A DNA stretch of 52,090 nucleotides from CAZUQA01 sp964622375 (lineage in GTDB: Bacteria; Bacillota_I; Bacilli_A; Erysipelotrichales; Erysipelotrichaceae): contig CAZUQA010000036.1 of the NCBI GenBank assembly GCA_964622375.1, positions 1-52,090 on the forward strand. The letters are read 5' to 3'. The stretch's first letter is position 1. Every line of letters starts with the position of its first letter. Shown here piece after piece: positions 1 to 8,065 of this stretch. The notes beneath the pieces were generated by a model. That model made no database searches. It was not told where the DNA came from and saw nothing but the letters and a program-made list of their open reading frames with translations. A program made the translations under genes and the position numbers.

Positions 1-2
1 CT

Positions 3-50
3 CTTTTGGTGAGAGTGTGGATTGAAGGAAACGGGAAATATCAGCATTGA
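3..50 (+). CDS. possible C-terminal end of an upstream gene (partial)
   Basis: One forward frame is open from the window edge to a TGA at 48-50 and reads LLVRVWIEGNGKYQH. It ends 2 bases before a terminator-like hairpin, which would suit the end of a gene. Another frame is also open for 7 codons (stop at 23-25), so the frame choice is not secure. No function can be given. Confidence 0.3.
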   Translation, partial: LLVRVWIEGNGKYQH

Positions 51-51
51 C

Positions 52-81
52 AAAACAGCCATCCCTATAGATGACTGTTTT
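52..81 (-). terminator. intrinsic terminator downstream of the DUF1565 lipoprotein gene
   Basis: A 12-bp stem (52-63 with 70-81) encloses a 6-base loop. Read on the minus strand the stem is complete, with one U-G wobble, has an A-tract before it and ends in TTTT. On the plus strand the same position is a mismatch, which favours the minus-strand reading, although it could serve both directions. Confidence 0.65.
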
Positions 82-114
82 CTTAGTATAATAGCTGTCC
101 TGGGGGAAAGTTGC

Positions 115-1557
115 TTATTTTACAATCCCCATTCCGGCACATCGGGCTTCGGTTGCCAGATAGTCAGAATCTAGTTTTGGGTCAATTTCCAGCGAGTTAG
201 TATCACTTTTTGTGTGGGTTTGCCACTGAGCTAAACCGCTGGGCTCTAACATATTACCCGGACGATAATCAGCGAAAATTCCACTTTGGTCGACAATGAA
301 GTAACAATTGTCATTCATTTTAGGGAAGCCATCAAGGGCCGACATACCGCCCAGTTCATTAGCGTAGCGGATTTCAATAAGCGGACGAGTATTGCCGGAT
401 AATTGATAGACGATATTGTGATGAATGTGGGGGTTGATGTTAGCAGGGCGGTTGGCGTAGGTTTCCCAATCTTGGTAGGTTAAACCAAAGTAGATGGCAC
501 TGTGGATGTTTCCCGGGCCGTTACAGACATTAACTAAAGTGTTGTTGTAGACTTCAGCATCTTTACTGCCATAAAGGCCGATGCCTTCCCAACCGATGTC
601 GATAATCAAGTTGTTGCGGACTATCCCATTGATATTCTCATAATAGAGGGGATTGGTCTTGGTGTTGAAAAACTCCGGACTGGTGTCAAAACCGACCATA
701 ATGCCACCACCGCAGACTTTCTCTACACGATTGTTTTCAATCAAAGCGGAAGTAGCCCCACCTTTAGCGTAGATTCCGGTACCAGCGATGTCATGGATGT
801 AGTTGTTTTGTACCACCATGTTAGCTCCGTTGACATTGTCAACACCTTCAGCGTTGATCTCGCCATAAGGACGGCGCGGATCATTGCGACCATTTTGTCC
901 GGAATTAAAAATATGATTATATCGAATGATGATGTTGTTGCAGTTGGGTTTTACTTTGATAACATCATATTGGGAGTCATGTAAGATACAATCCTCAATT
1001 ATGATGTCGGAGGCGCCGCTGCGGTCATTAGGATCGCCCCAATCCCATTTTGTTTCCATAGCGACGGCATAAAAACCACCCCGAACTTCGACAGTCTGCA
1101 ATTTACCGCCGGAAGAGTCAACATCAAAGTAAACACCGGAGTCTTCACGGTGTTGGGCATCTTGTTCCAACAGGTCGATAATTGCCCACTCATTTTCCTT
1201 AGATTTAATTGTGACATTGGGTATGCGAATGCGGACATTTTGGTTTTCGTAGTAAACCCCACCAAAAAGGATGATGGTAGCTCCGGCTTCGGCGTTTGCC
1301 AAAGCGGTGTTGATGCTTTTATAGGGGGCGCTTGCTGAACCATCGGCTGTAGCATCATTGCCGGATGGTGAAACATAGATACCATTAGCCGGATCAGGAT
1401 AGCTACTGGTTCTGGGACCAATATCATTATAAGGATTAAGTGGCGCCACCGGGGGATTAGTCGGTTGTTCTTGTTTGGGGGTGTTTGTAGTATTACTGCA
1501 AGCCCCGTTAAAAACCAATAACGAAAGAACGAGTATTAAACAAAAATATTTTTTCAT
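115..1557 (-). CDS. DUF1565 / right-handed parallel beta-helix lipoprotein
   Basis: This is a 480-residue exported protein. Residues 1-20 form a lipoprotein signal peptide with a lipobox-like FNGAC, followed by a Thr/Pro/Gln-rich linker to about residue 45. Residues 60-110 carry the DUF1565 signature (YVSPSGNDA, then APYKSINTAL and a G-x-YxEN element). The rest is a ladder of short repeats such as NNIIIRYNHIF and NMVVQNNYIHDI, typical of the pectate-lyase-like beta-helix fold. Many proteins of this fold bind or cleave polysaccharide, so a glycan role at the cell surface is plausible but not shown. It is a clear paralogue of the N-terminal half of the protein at 11651-14437 but lacks the Ig and fibronectin domains. 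It is monocistronic; a minus-strand TATAAT lies at 1629-1634. Confidence 0.85.
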   Translation of the reverse strand: MKKYFCLILVLSLLVFNGACSNTTNTPKQEQPTNPPVAPLNPYNDIGPRTSSYPDPANGIYVSPSGNDATADGSASAPYKSINTALANAEAGATIILFGGVYYENQNVRIRIPNVTIKSKENEWAIIDLLEQDAQHREDSGVYFDVDSSGGKLQTVEVRGGFYAVAMETKWDWGDPNDRSGASDIIIEDCILHDSQYDVIKVKPNCNNIIIRYNHIFNSGQNGRNDPRRPYGEINAEGVDNVNGANMVVQNNYIHDIAGTGIYAKGGATSALIENNRVEKVCGGGIMVGFDTSPEFFNTKTNPLYYENINGIVRNNLIIDIGWEGIGLYGSKDAEVYNNTLVNVCNGPGNIHSAIYFGLTYQDWETYANRPANINPHIHHNIVYQLSGNTRPLIEIRYANELGGMSALDGFPKMNDNCYFIVDQSGIFADYRPGNMLEPSGLAQWQTHTKSDTNSLEIDPKLDSDYLATEARCAGMGIVK

Positions 1558-1716
1558 ATTATCACCAATCTTTCTCTAGTAGGTAACTGTAGGTAGTTTG
1601 TAATCCAGACAGCTACTGCTTTACACTAATTATAACAGAAAATAACTTGTGCTAAATAAGACCTTAAGTAAAGGAGACTGTTTTTGAGAAAAGCTTTTAG
1701 GACAAAAATTTAGTAG

Positions 1717-1746
1717 TTGTCAGAGGGCTTTTCATGGTACTGTAAT
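1717..1746 (+). promoter_or_regulatory. sigma-A-type promoter of the PrsW-like gene
   Basis: TTGTCA (1717-1722), an 18-base spacer and TGTAAT (1741-1746) lie just upstream of the ATG at 1767. Transcription would start near 1753, giving a leader of about 14 bases that just contains the GAGGAA ribosome binding site. Confidence 0.55.
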
Positions 1747-1766
1747 AGTAGAAAGAGGAATATAAT

Positions 1767-2549
1767 ATGAACTTTTTACTTCTATTAGTGTCAACATTAC
1801 CGGTTGTAGTAATCGGTTGGTTTATTTGGCGCCGGGATAGCGAAAGAGAGCCATTTAGGCTTTTGCTTAAACTGTTTATCGGCGGTTTAATTTCAACGCT
1901 TATTGCCCTTGCCCTTACTTTTATCCTTTATCGAATTTTTCCGTTTTTTGCGCAACCTCATGGTAACCTCAACTTGGCGGCTTTATTTATCAGTGTATTT
2001 ATCGGCGTAGCTTTAGTTGAGGAAGTCAGCAAGTGGTTGATTACTTATTTCATTGCCTTTCGTCATCAAGCTTATGATCACAAATATGATGGTATCGTCT
2101 ATGCGGCTTTTGTCTCTTTAGGTTTTGCTTTATTTGAGAATATTCTTTACGTCATGCAATGGGGTATGATTGTCGGGCTGGTCCGTGCAGTTTTGACGGT
2201 TCCCGGACATGCGGCTTACGGTATCTCTATGGGTTACTACCTAGATTTAGCTAAGACGGGGAGTCTAAACAAGGATAAAGCGCAGGTCAGAAAAAACCTG
2301 ATAATGAGTATATTAGAGCCGACTATCCTCCATGGAATTTTTGATTATTGTTTGTTTGCCGGTAGTGGCTTCTTTATACTTTTGTTCTTTATCTTTGTCA
2401 TATTGTTTTTCGGTTTTACCTGGAAGCGTATTAAAAAAGCCAGTGCAAATCAAGTCGCTTTGAGACCGAAAACTGAAGAACCAATACCAGCCACTGAGGA
2501 AACCAGTGATGAAATGGCAAGTGAAAAGATTGAAGTTGATGAAAATTGA
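1767..2549 (+). CDS. prsW: PrsW family intramembrane metalloprotease
   Basis: This 260-residue multi-pass membrane protein has the conserved motifs of the PrsW (M82) family in order: LVEEVSKW near residue 90, FALFENILY near 127, VPGHAAYG near 150 and LHGIFDY near 190. The Glu and His residues lie in or next to membrane segments and are the presumed metal ligands. In Bacillus PrsW performs the first cut of the anti-sigma factor RsiW. No anti-sigma factor or ECF sigma gene is visible here, so the substrate is unknown. The C-terminal 40 residues are a charged cytoplasmic tail rich in Glu and Thr. The start is set by GAGGAA 6 bases upstream. Confidence 0.85.
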   Translation: MNFLLLLVSTLPVVVIGWFIWRRDSEREPFRLLLKLFIGGLISTLIALALTFILYRIFPFFAQPHGNLNLAALFISVFIGVALVEEVSKWLITYFIAFRHQAYDHKYDGIVYAAFVSLGFALFENILYVMQWGMIVGLVRAVLTVPGHAAYGISMGYYLDLAKTGSLNKDKAQVRKNLIMSILEPTILHGIFDYCLFAGSGFFILLFFIFVILFFGFTWKRIKKASANQVALRPKTEEPIPATEETSDEMASEKIEVDEN

Positions 2550-2642
2550 TTACTAGCTTACAGGGAAATGGGTAACTCCGGTAATAGTGAAAGTGAATTT
2601 TGCCAAGGGCGGACCAGAGTAACATAATAAGGAAGAATATTC

Positions 2643-3281
2643 ATGGTAAACGCTGAGAATTTAAACCTCTTTATGATGTGTGAACAGCTCAATTGCGCAG
2701 CTTTGAGTGAACTCGATCCTAAATACCACATTCGCAACTGTCGCCAAGAGGAGCTGGATATATGGGCAGCTTTTCCTTTTGATGATGCCGAGGCAGCAAA
2801 AGTGAATTACGCTGCCATGCTGGATTACTATGATAAAGTGTATAAGGCAAGAAGCGAGTTATTTTTTCGTAGTTGCCTGTTTGTTTGTGATGATCAAGAT
2901 AAACCGCTGGCTACCGGGTTTCTTTGGCCGGCTTATGGGTGTTTGACCACTATTCACTGGCTTAAAACCCTAAAAGACTATGAGGGTCAGGGCATCGGTC
3001 GAGCTTTGTTGTCTGTTTTGTTACATGATGCCAGGGAAGCCGCTTACCCAATTTATCTGCACACCCATCCCGCATGTTTTCGCGCAATAAAACTATATTC
3101 GGATTTTGGTTTTGCCTTATTGACAGACGAGAAATATGGTTATCGCTACAATGATTTAAGTCAAGGGTTAGCGCTGTTAAAGCAATATATGCCGGAGGCT
3201 TGCTATAATAGATTACAATTTGCCAAAGCACCACCGAGTTTTATGGAAACTGTCAAAATGACAGTCTATGAACAATTTTGA
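2643..3281 (+). CDS. GNAT family N-acetyltransferase
   Basis: This 212-residue protein has the acetyl-CoA binding motif A of the GNAT fold, YEGQGIGRALL, near residue 118. It is followed by a strand and a C-terminal YSDFGF-like element (motif B) around residues 151-156. The N-terminal 80 residues are long for a minimal GNAT and may contribute substrate recognition. The substrate cannot be read from the sequence. It starts 93 bases after the PrsW-like gene on the same strand with no clear terminator between, so co-transcription is possible. A weak hairpin follows it at 3315-3339. Confidence 0.75.
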   Translation: MVNAENLNLFMMCEQLNCAALSELDPKYHIRNCRQEELDIWAAFPFDDAEAAKVNYAAMLDYYDKVYKARSELFFRSCLFVCDDQDKPLATGFLWPAYGCLTTIHWLKTLKDYEGQGIGRALLSVLLHDAREAAYPIYLHTHPACFRAIKLYSDFGFALLTDEKYGYRYNDLSQGLALLKQYMPEACYNRLQFAKAPPSFMETVKMTVYEQF

Positions 3282-3314
3282 GGGGGCTGTATTTAAAGCA
3301 AAGAGAGCTGCTTA

Positions 3315-3339
3315 AAACAACCTCGTTACTGAGTTGTTT
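3315..3339 (+). terminator. hairpin after the GNAT gene, weak terminator candidate
   Basis: AAACAA and CTC pair with GAG and TTGTTT around a 6-base loop, with one bulged C. There is no continuous T-run after the stem (GAATATTA follows), so termination would be weak. Confidence 0.35.
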
Positions 3340-3388
3340 GAATATTATCACGGAACAAGATAAAATTGAGTCAATTAAAGAGAGCAAC

Positions 3389-3712
3389 ATGAACCAATCA
3401 GCAAGCAAAAAAGAAAAAGGGAAAAATAGAAACAAAAAACCAATACTGATAACCACAGTAGTTCTTGTCATGAGCGTGGTTTTGAGTATTGTTGGTGAAT
3501 ATGAATGTAAAAAAGCGGAAAGAATGTTAACTGTAGCCGAGCCTCACCCCTGGTCTTATGAAAGGGAAAAAGAGCGCTTAGCTAAGGAAGTCAACGGGAT
3601 TTATTTGCGCTCAGCAGGCTTTGTGCTGTTATCTTTTAGCTTTTTAGCAATTTTGATCAATTTGGGTAATAGCGTGGTTCGCAAGAAAATTGAATCGGAA
3701 AATGCTGAGTAA
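3389..3712 (+). CDS. hypothetical small membrane protein with two membrane segments
   Basis: I do not recognise this family. From the ATG at 3389 the protein has 107 residues: a Lys-rich N-terminus, a membrane segment at about 18-36, a charged loop (YECKKAE to KEVNGIYL) and a second segment at about 72-93. The open frame extends upstream to a TTG at 3278 that overlaps the previous stop, but that extension crosses the hairpin at 3315-3339 and has no ribosome binding site. The ATG is preceded by a modest AGAG and begins a Lys/Ser-rich run typical of inside-facing N-termini. It probably has both ends in the cytoplasm. Confidence 0.6.
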   Translation: MNQSASKKEKGKNRNKKPILITTVVLVMSVVLSIVGEYECKKAERMLTVAEPHPWSYEREKERLAKEVNGIYLRSAGFVLLSFSFLAILINLGNSVVRKKIESENAE

Positions 3713-3773
3713 AGTTTAAAGCGTTGCCATAGTGAGAGAAAATTATACTTTGATAAAAGGAGCGTCGCTTAGC

Positions 3774-4208
3774 ATGAATATGGTAGATAAAATTAGAGAT
3801 TTGTCCAACAAGGACAATAGTATCGCTTACCAAGCTTTACTACAGCTTGAGAGGTGGGCGGCGGAAACCCCGGAAATAGTTCGATACTTTGATGAATTTC
3901 TTACCATGATTAAGAGCGAAAAAAGTTTTATTAGGGTCAGAGGTTTCCGTTTAATATGTTGCTTAGCGAAATGGGATAAAGCTGGTTTAATCAACAAAAA
4001 CATTGATACTATACTGCTGGCTTTAAATGATGCCAATGGGACCAGTGTCAGGCAGTGTTTAATTAGTCTTAGCGAAATAATGCTATATAAAACTGAGTTG
4101 CATGAAGTAATAGCGGACAAGCTTAAAAACTTGGATTTAACGCAACATAAGGCAAGTATGCAGCTACTAATAAGTAGCGATATCTCGGCTTTACTGGCTC
4201 GTTTATAA
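3774..4208 (+). CDS. hypothetical HEAT-repeat-like helical protein
   Basis: This is a 144-residue, wholly helical-looking soluble protein with no signal peptide. Repeating units of about 35 residues (YQALLQLERWA, RVRGFRLICCLAKW, VRQCLISLSEIML) resemble HEAT or ARM helices, suggesting a protein-binding scaffold. A longer frame begins at a GTG (3732), but AAAAGGAG at 3755-3762 supports the ATG at 3774. A strong hairpin follows at 4209. Function unknown. Confidence 0.6.
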   Translation: MNMVDKIRDLSNKDNSIAYQALLQLERWAAETPEIVRYFDEFLTMIKSEKSFIRVRGFRLICCLAKWDKAGLINKNIDTILLALNDANGTSVRQCLISLSEIMLYKTELHEVIADKLKNLDLTQHKASMQLLISSDISALLARL

Positions 4209-4237
4209 AGCAAGGGAGTTGAAGCAATTCTCTTGCT
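4209..4237 (+). terminator. 13-bp hairpin immediately after the HEAT-like gene
   Basis: The arms 4209-4221 and 4225-4237 pair fully in plus-strand RNA with two G-U wobbles around an AAG loop. On the other strand those two positions are A-C mismatches, so the structure is suited to plus-strand RNA. No T-run follows; it may be a weak terminator or a 3'-end stabiliser. Confidence 0.45.
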
Positions 4238-4319
4238 ATCCGGCACTTGGCATCTTAAAATAATACTTCTCATTTTATAGGAATGAGCTATAATATTAAC
4301 AACAGGAGAAAAATGGGAT

Positions 4320-4883
4320 ATGAAAAAAATAATTGTTTTACTTATGATTATGTTCTTGTTATTTTCTATGGCGGGCTGCAAGAAGCAAGGTGGAAATAAT
4401 AACACCAATACCAACAACAGTACCGGCGAAAAAAAGGAAGATCCTAAAGAGATTATTCCTGAGGGTAATGCTCAAACTTTCACCAAGGATGACATGACGA
4501 TCACTTTGACTAAAGATTTCTCGGAGAAAGCTAAAGACGACACTCAAGCTTATTATGAGAGTGCGCGAGCAATTCTGTTCTGCTACCAAGACACCAATGA
4601 AGCTTTGAAAGGCGCAAAACTAGATCCGGCAACTCTGAATTTGAAGGATTATGCTAAAAGAGTTATTGAAGTCTACAATATCAAAGCTGAAGTTGTTGAA
4701 AAAGAAGGTATGTTTATTTTTGAGTTCTATGATTCAGGCAGTGGTTATGAATTCTACCGCATGGGTGCTGTACAAAAAGGCACAAACTCTTTCTGGGTCT
4801 TCGAGTTTGTTTGCGAAAAGAAGGATGAAGCTGAGTATTCCGGGCAATTCCTAAAATGGGCAAAATCCATCACAATTAAATAA
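4320..4883 (+). CDS. hypothetical lipoprotein
   Basis: This 187-residue protein has a lipoprotein signal peptide with lipobox SMAGC (Cys20), then a Gly/Asn/Thr-rich tether of about 25 residues and a compact domain of about 140 residues. The domain has alternating strands and one helix (DTQAYYESARAIL; SFWVFEFVC). It looks like a small alpha/beta domain of the kind seen in extracellular lipoproteins that assess surface stress, but I do not recognise the family. It has its own TATAAT at 4289-4294, a ribosome binding site ACAGGAG and a good terminator, so it is monocistronic. Confidence 0.75.
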   Translation: MKKIIVLLMIMFLLFSMAGCKKQGGNNNTNTNNSTGEKKEDPKEIIPEGNAQTFTKDDMTITLTKDFSEKAKDDTQAYYESARAILFCYQDTNEALKGAKLDPATLNLKDYAKRVIEVYNIKAEVVEKEGMFIFEFYDSGSGYEFYRMGAVQKGTNSFWVFEFVCEKKDEAEYSGQFLKWAKSITIK

Positions 4884-4892
4884 ACCAGTAAC

Positions 4893-4916
4893 AAAGCCGA
4901 AAGAAAACGGCTTTTT
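4893..4916 (+). terminator. intrinsic terminator after the lipoprotein gene
   Basis: AAAGCCG (4893-4899) pairs with CGGCTTT (4908-4914) around an 8-base purine loop and is followed by more T residues. Confidence 0.85.
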
Positions 4917-5164
4917 ACTTGTTTGCTTGATACTATTAAGTATTAGGAAATATGATTTTAAAGAAAAATCAGCTTGTTTGTTTAAAGGGCATTTCATTAG
5001 CTGGTGGTACTTTTTTGTGTTAGATTAAGTGAGCCAAAAAGCAGTGCCAGAACAATATGCAGGATAGAAACTACGAAACAATCAAAGTAAAGAGAAACAA
5101 GTAACAGAAGATTTCTGGGTTTTTGCTTGGCGCAGCAGCGGAGACTGCAAAACATAGGAGTGAA

Positions 5165-8053
5165 ATGAAGATGAATAAAAGAAACAAAGAAAGGCTTTTG
5201 TGCTTGTTTGTCGCTTTAGTATTACCTTGGTCACTGGGTTCCTTTGCCAAACAGATAAGAGAGATAACAGAGAAAACTGTAATAACTGTTAATCAGAATG
5301 GTTTTAGTCAAAGTGCAACAGTGCCTGCTCAACCTTTGCTGGATCAGTTTACAATAGCGCTTTACAATAAATGGCCGGCAGAAGTAAGCAACACCCAGCG
5401 TTTTTCAGCAGGGGCGATTGACAGCAATGGTGTAATTTGGCTGATTCCCAATACCGGAAACGGCTTTGTCAGCCTGAATACTAGTAATGGAGACTTTAGC
5501 TATCATCCCATACTTAGTACCTATCCCGGCTTAAGTGAGCTTGAAGATACTTATCTGGATAAATTTTCCAGTTGTGTTTATGATGGTCAACGCTATCTCT
5601 GGGTAATACCGGGGTCAGTCAATTGCGTAATTAGACTGGATACTACTGATGGTAGCATGGTCGGTTATTCTTCCTGGCCGCAAAGCGGACTAGGACTTAA
5701 AGTCAACAAATTCTATGGTAGTGTACTTTATGACAATTATTTATGGTTACTGCCTTACAATCATGACAGCATAATTAAGTTGGATACAGCCAGTGGGGCA
5801 ATGAGTGTTGCCGCCCAGCTTCCTGCTGAGTTGGAGTTAACTACCAGAGAATTTAAAGGCGGGGTTTTGGATGATGAAGGGAATATTTGGCTGGTACCGC
5901 AGGCTAATGATAAATTACTTAAGTTTAATTGCGCAACGACAACATTTAGCACTTATGCTTTACCAAGTGAACTTGAAGTGTTGGGTAATATGATGCGACG
6001 CTTTGCCGGAGCTATCTATGACATGCAGGGTTATCTTTGGTTGGTGCCGGAAGCTGCCAGGCAAGTGCTTAGGGTAAAAACCAGTGACGGGTCAATGACC
6101 CTGTTTGCCATACCGGCAACTGCGGCAATCAGCGGCGATAATGACATGTGGAGTTTTCTTGATGCGGTCTTTGACGGGCGTTTTATGTGGCTGGTGCCAA
6201 TTCACGGGACTAACCTGGTCCGCCTAGATACCAAGGATGGTACGTTGCTGGTTTATCATGATTGGTTTATGAAAACCGGCGGTACATTAGCCAGAAACTT
6301 TTGTAGCGGGGCTTTTGATGGTAAGGATGTTTGGATTTTTCCCAGCAATAAAAACAGTGTCGTCAAGCTTAGTTCCCAAGTGACCAGTGATTTGAAGCTC
6401 ACAGTGGCACCGGCTTTGGAAAAAGTTTATCAACCAAATATAGTGACGATAAATGCCATAGCGGAAAATCAACAAACAATCGCCGAAGAAACAGTGGGAG
6501 CGATTGTCGCTTACCAGTACTTCCGGGTAGCACTGAGTGATGCTGGTGATTATAGTAGCCTAGCTGATTTTACTGCGCAGTTTGTCGCCAGCGCCGATAC
6601 CGACAAAAAACAACAGGAAAACAATAGTGAGAAGGCGGCAAATTATACTTTTGAAATACCGGCAGATAAAAACGGGAAATATTGGGTCAGAGTAAAGTTT
6701 CAGGATTACGCTGGGGATTTTCACTATCAAACTAAAATGGTAAGCATCGAAAATATTTACCAGCCTTTAAAACTCTACAAAAGCGGCAAGCAACAAGAAA
6801 GCGGTGAATTCTTTTATCAGGATGATTTGGTTTTGACAACAGCAGGTAGCCCCAGCTACGGTATCGCCTATGACTTGGATGGCAGCAGTGTTTTAACCCA
6901 GCCACCATTGGGTTTTGACACCGTAGCTTTAACAGCTACAGCGGGTGCTTGGCAGCCACATTGGCTACTAGATGCAAGCGGTAATCCGGAAATAGCTGAG
7001 CTGGTATTAGATGGTGCTTATCTGAGCTCAACTTTGGGGACCAACTATGTCTTTACTTATGTGAAGAATTATGACTATTACAAGTATAGTATTGTTTTCG
7101 ACAGTAACGGCGGTAATGATGATGGTCAAGAAGTTATGCAACATTTATTAGCAGGTAGCTATGAACTAAGCGAATTTAAACAACCGACGCATAAACAAGT
7201 GAATAATCATGATGTAAAGTTTATCGGCTGGAGTTTACAAGCCTACCCAATTCTTAGTCAGGGTCAAGAGCTACCGCCTATGATAAAGCAAGTGAATATT
7301 GAAACTAGCGATGCCCGGGTTTATGCGGTATGGGGCCTTGACACTAATGCCAATGGTCGAGCTGATGTTTTAGAAGAGCGCTATCGAATTTTTTATGATT
7401 TAAATGGCGGCAAAAACAGCCAACAAGAAAAGTGGAATAATCTATTAAGTGGTTTATACACTTTGGAAAATGACAATTTACCAAATCATGATAAACATGA
7501 AGGACAGGATGTACTCTTTATCGGTTGGAGTTTACAGCAATGTAAAATTTTAGCTCACGATGCAAAGTTGCCGCAATTGATCAAGCAAATCAATTTGTTA
7601 GACTATGATCTCACGGTTTATGCGGTTTGGGCTTATGACAGCAACGCAAATAATAAAGCAGATATTCTAGAGGACAAGTATCAGCTTACGGTAACTGGAA
7701 GTTATGCCCCCGTAAGCGGCAGTGGGCATTATTTACCAAATAGTGAAGTCACGATTTCCTCCGGCTACCGGGAGGGCTTTCGTTTCTTGTTTTTCTCTTT
7801 TGAACCTGAGCAACCAGCACTTGAAAGCACAAAAGAAAGTTTAACTTTTATGATGCCGGAACATGATCTATTGATTCAAACCAATTGGGAAAAGAACAGT
7901 GACCGCAATATTGATGCACCACCAAATACCGGGGATAAGCTATTTGACAACATATATCTGATCATGATGCTGGTCGTGATATTGCCGCTTATTGCTTTTA
8001 TGCTTTATGGGGGTAGAGACTTGAGAAAAATCAAGCATCGTGCAGTTGAATAG
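5165..8053 (+). CDS. cell-wall-anchored protein: seven-repeat propeller, InlB-type repeats, NTGD sorting signal
   Basis: The protein has 962 residues from the ATG at 5165; the ATG two codons on (5171) is equally possible because AGGAG lies at 5156-5160. An N-terminal hydrophobic signal follows a Lys-rich start. Seven repeats of about 50 residues each carry an IWLIP or LWLVP type motif (codons near 5432, 5599, 5746, 5885, 6037, 6186 and 6329), most followed by an LDT-x-DG-like element. That fits a seven-bladed beta-propeller. An Ig-like stretch follows, then two InlB B-type repeats (FDSNGGND to YAVWGLD; YDLNGGKN to YAVWAYD), each followed by a D-N-A/N dockerin-like linker. The C-terminus has PPNTGD, a membrane helix and a basic tail. 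It probably displays a binding propeller on the surface; the ligand is unknown. Confidence 0.8.
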   Translation: MKMNKRNKERLLCLFVALVLPWSLGSFAKQIREITEKTVITVNQNGFSQSATVPAQPLLDQFTIALYNKWPAEVSNTQRFSAGAIDSNGVIWLIPNTGNGFVSLNTSNGDFSYHPILSTYPGLSELEDTYLDKFSSCVYDGQRYLWVIPGSVNCVIRLDTTDGSMVGYSSWPQSGLGLKVNKFYGSVLYDNYLWLLPYNHDSIIKLDTASGAMSVAAQLPAELELTTREFKGGVLDDEGNIWLVPQANDKLLKFNCATTTFSTYALPSELEVLGNMMRRFAGAIYDMQGYLWLVPEAARQVLRVKTSDGSMTLFAIPATAAISGDNDMWSFLDAVFDGRFMWLVPIHGTNLVRLDTKDGTLLVYHDWFMKTGGTLARNFCSGAFDGKDVWIFPSNKNSVVKLSSQVTSDLKLTVAPALEKVYQPNIVTINAIAENQQTIAEETVGAIVAYQYFRVALSDAGDYSSLADFTAQFVASADTDKKQQENNSEKAANYTFEIPADKNGKYWVRVKFQDYAGDFHYQTKMVSIENIYQPLKLYKSGKQQESGEFFYQDDLVLTTAGSPSYGIAYDLDGSSVLTQPPLGFDTVALTATAGAWQPHWLLDASGNPEIAELVLDGAYLSSTLGTNYVFTYVKNYDYYKYSIVFDSNGGNDDGQEVMQHLLAGSYELSEFKQPTHKQVNNHDVKFIGWSLQAYPILSQGQELPPMIKQVNIETSDARVYAVWGLDTNANGRADVLEERYRIFYDLNGGKNSQQEKWNNLLSGLYTLENDNLPNHDKHEGQDVLFIGWSLQQCKILAHDAKLPQLIKQINLLDYDLTVYAVWAYDSNANNKADILEDKYQLTVTGSYAPVSGSGHYLPNSEVTISSGYREGFRFLFFSFEPEQPALESTKESLTFMMPEHDLLIQTNWEKNSDRNIDAPPNTGDKLFDNIYLIMMLVVILPLIAFMLYGGRDLRKIKHRAVE

Positions 8054-8065
8054 TAGGGTGCTGAC

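Noticed and set aside
4920..5160. Possible riboswitch before the propeller protein
   Set aside because: A small GCAG-CTGC stem is the only structure seen near the start; no known aptamer pattern can be matched.
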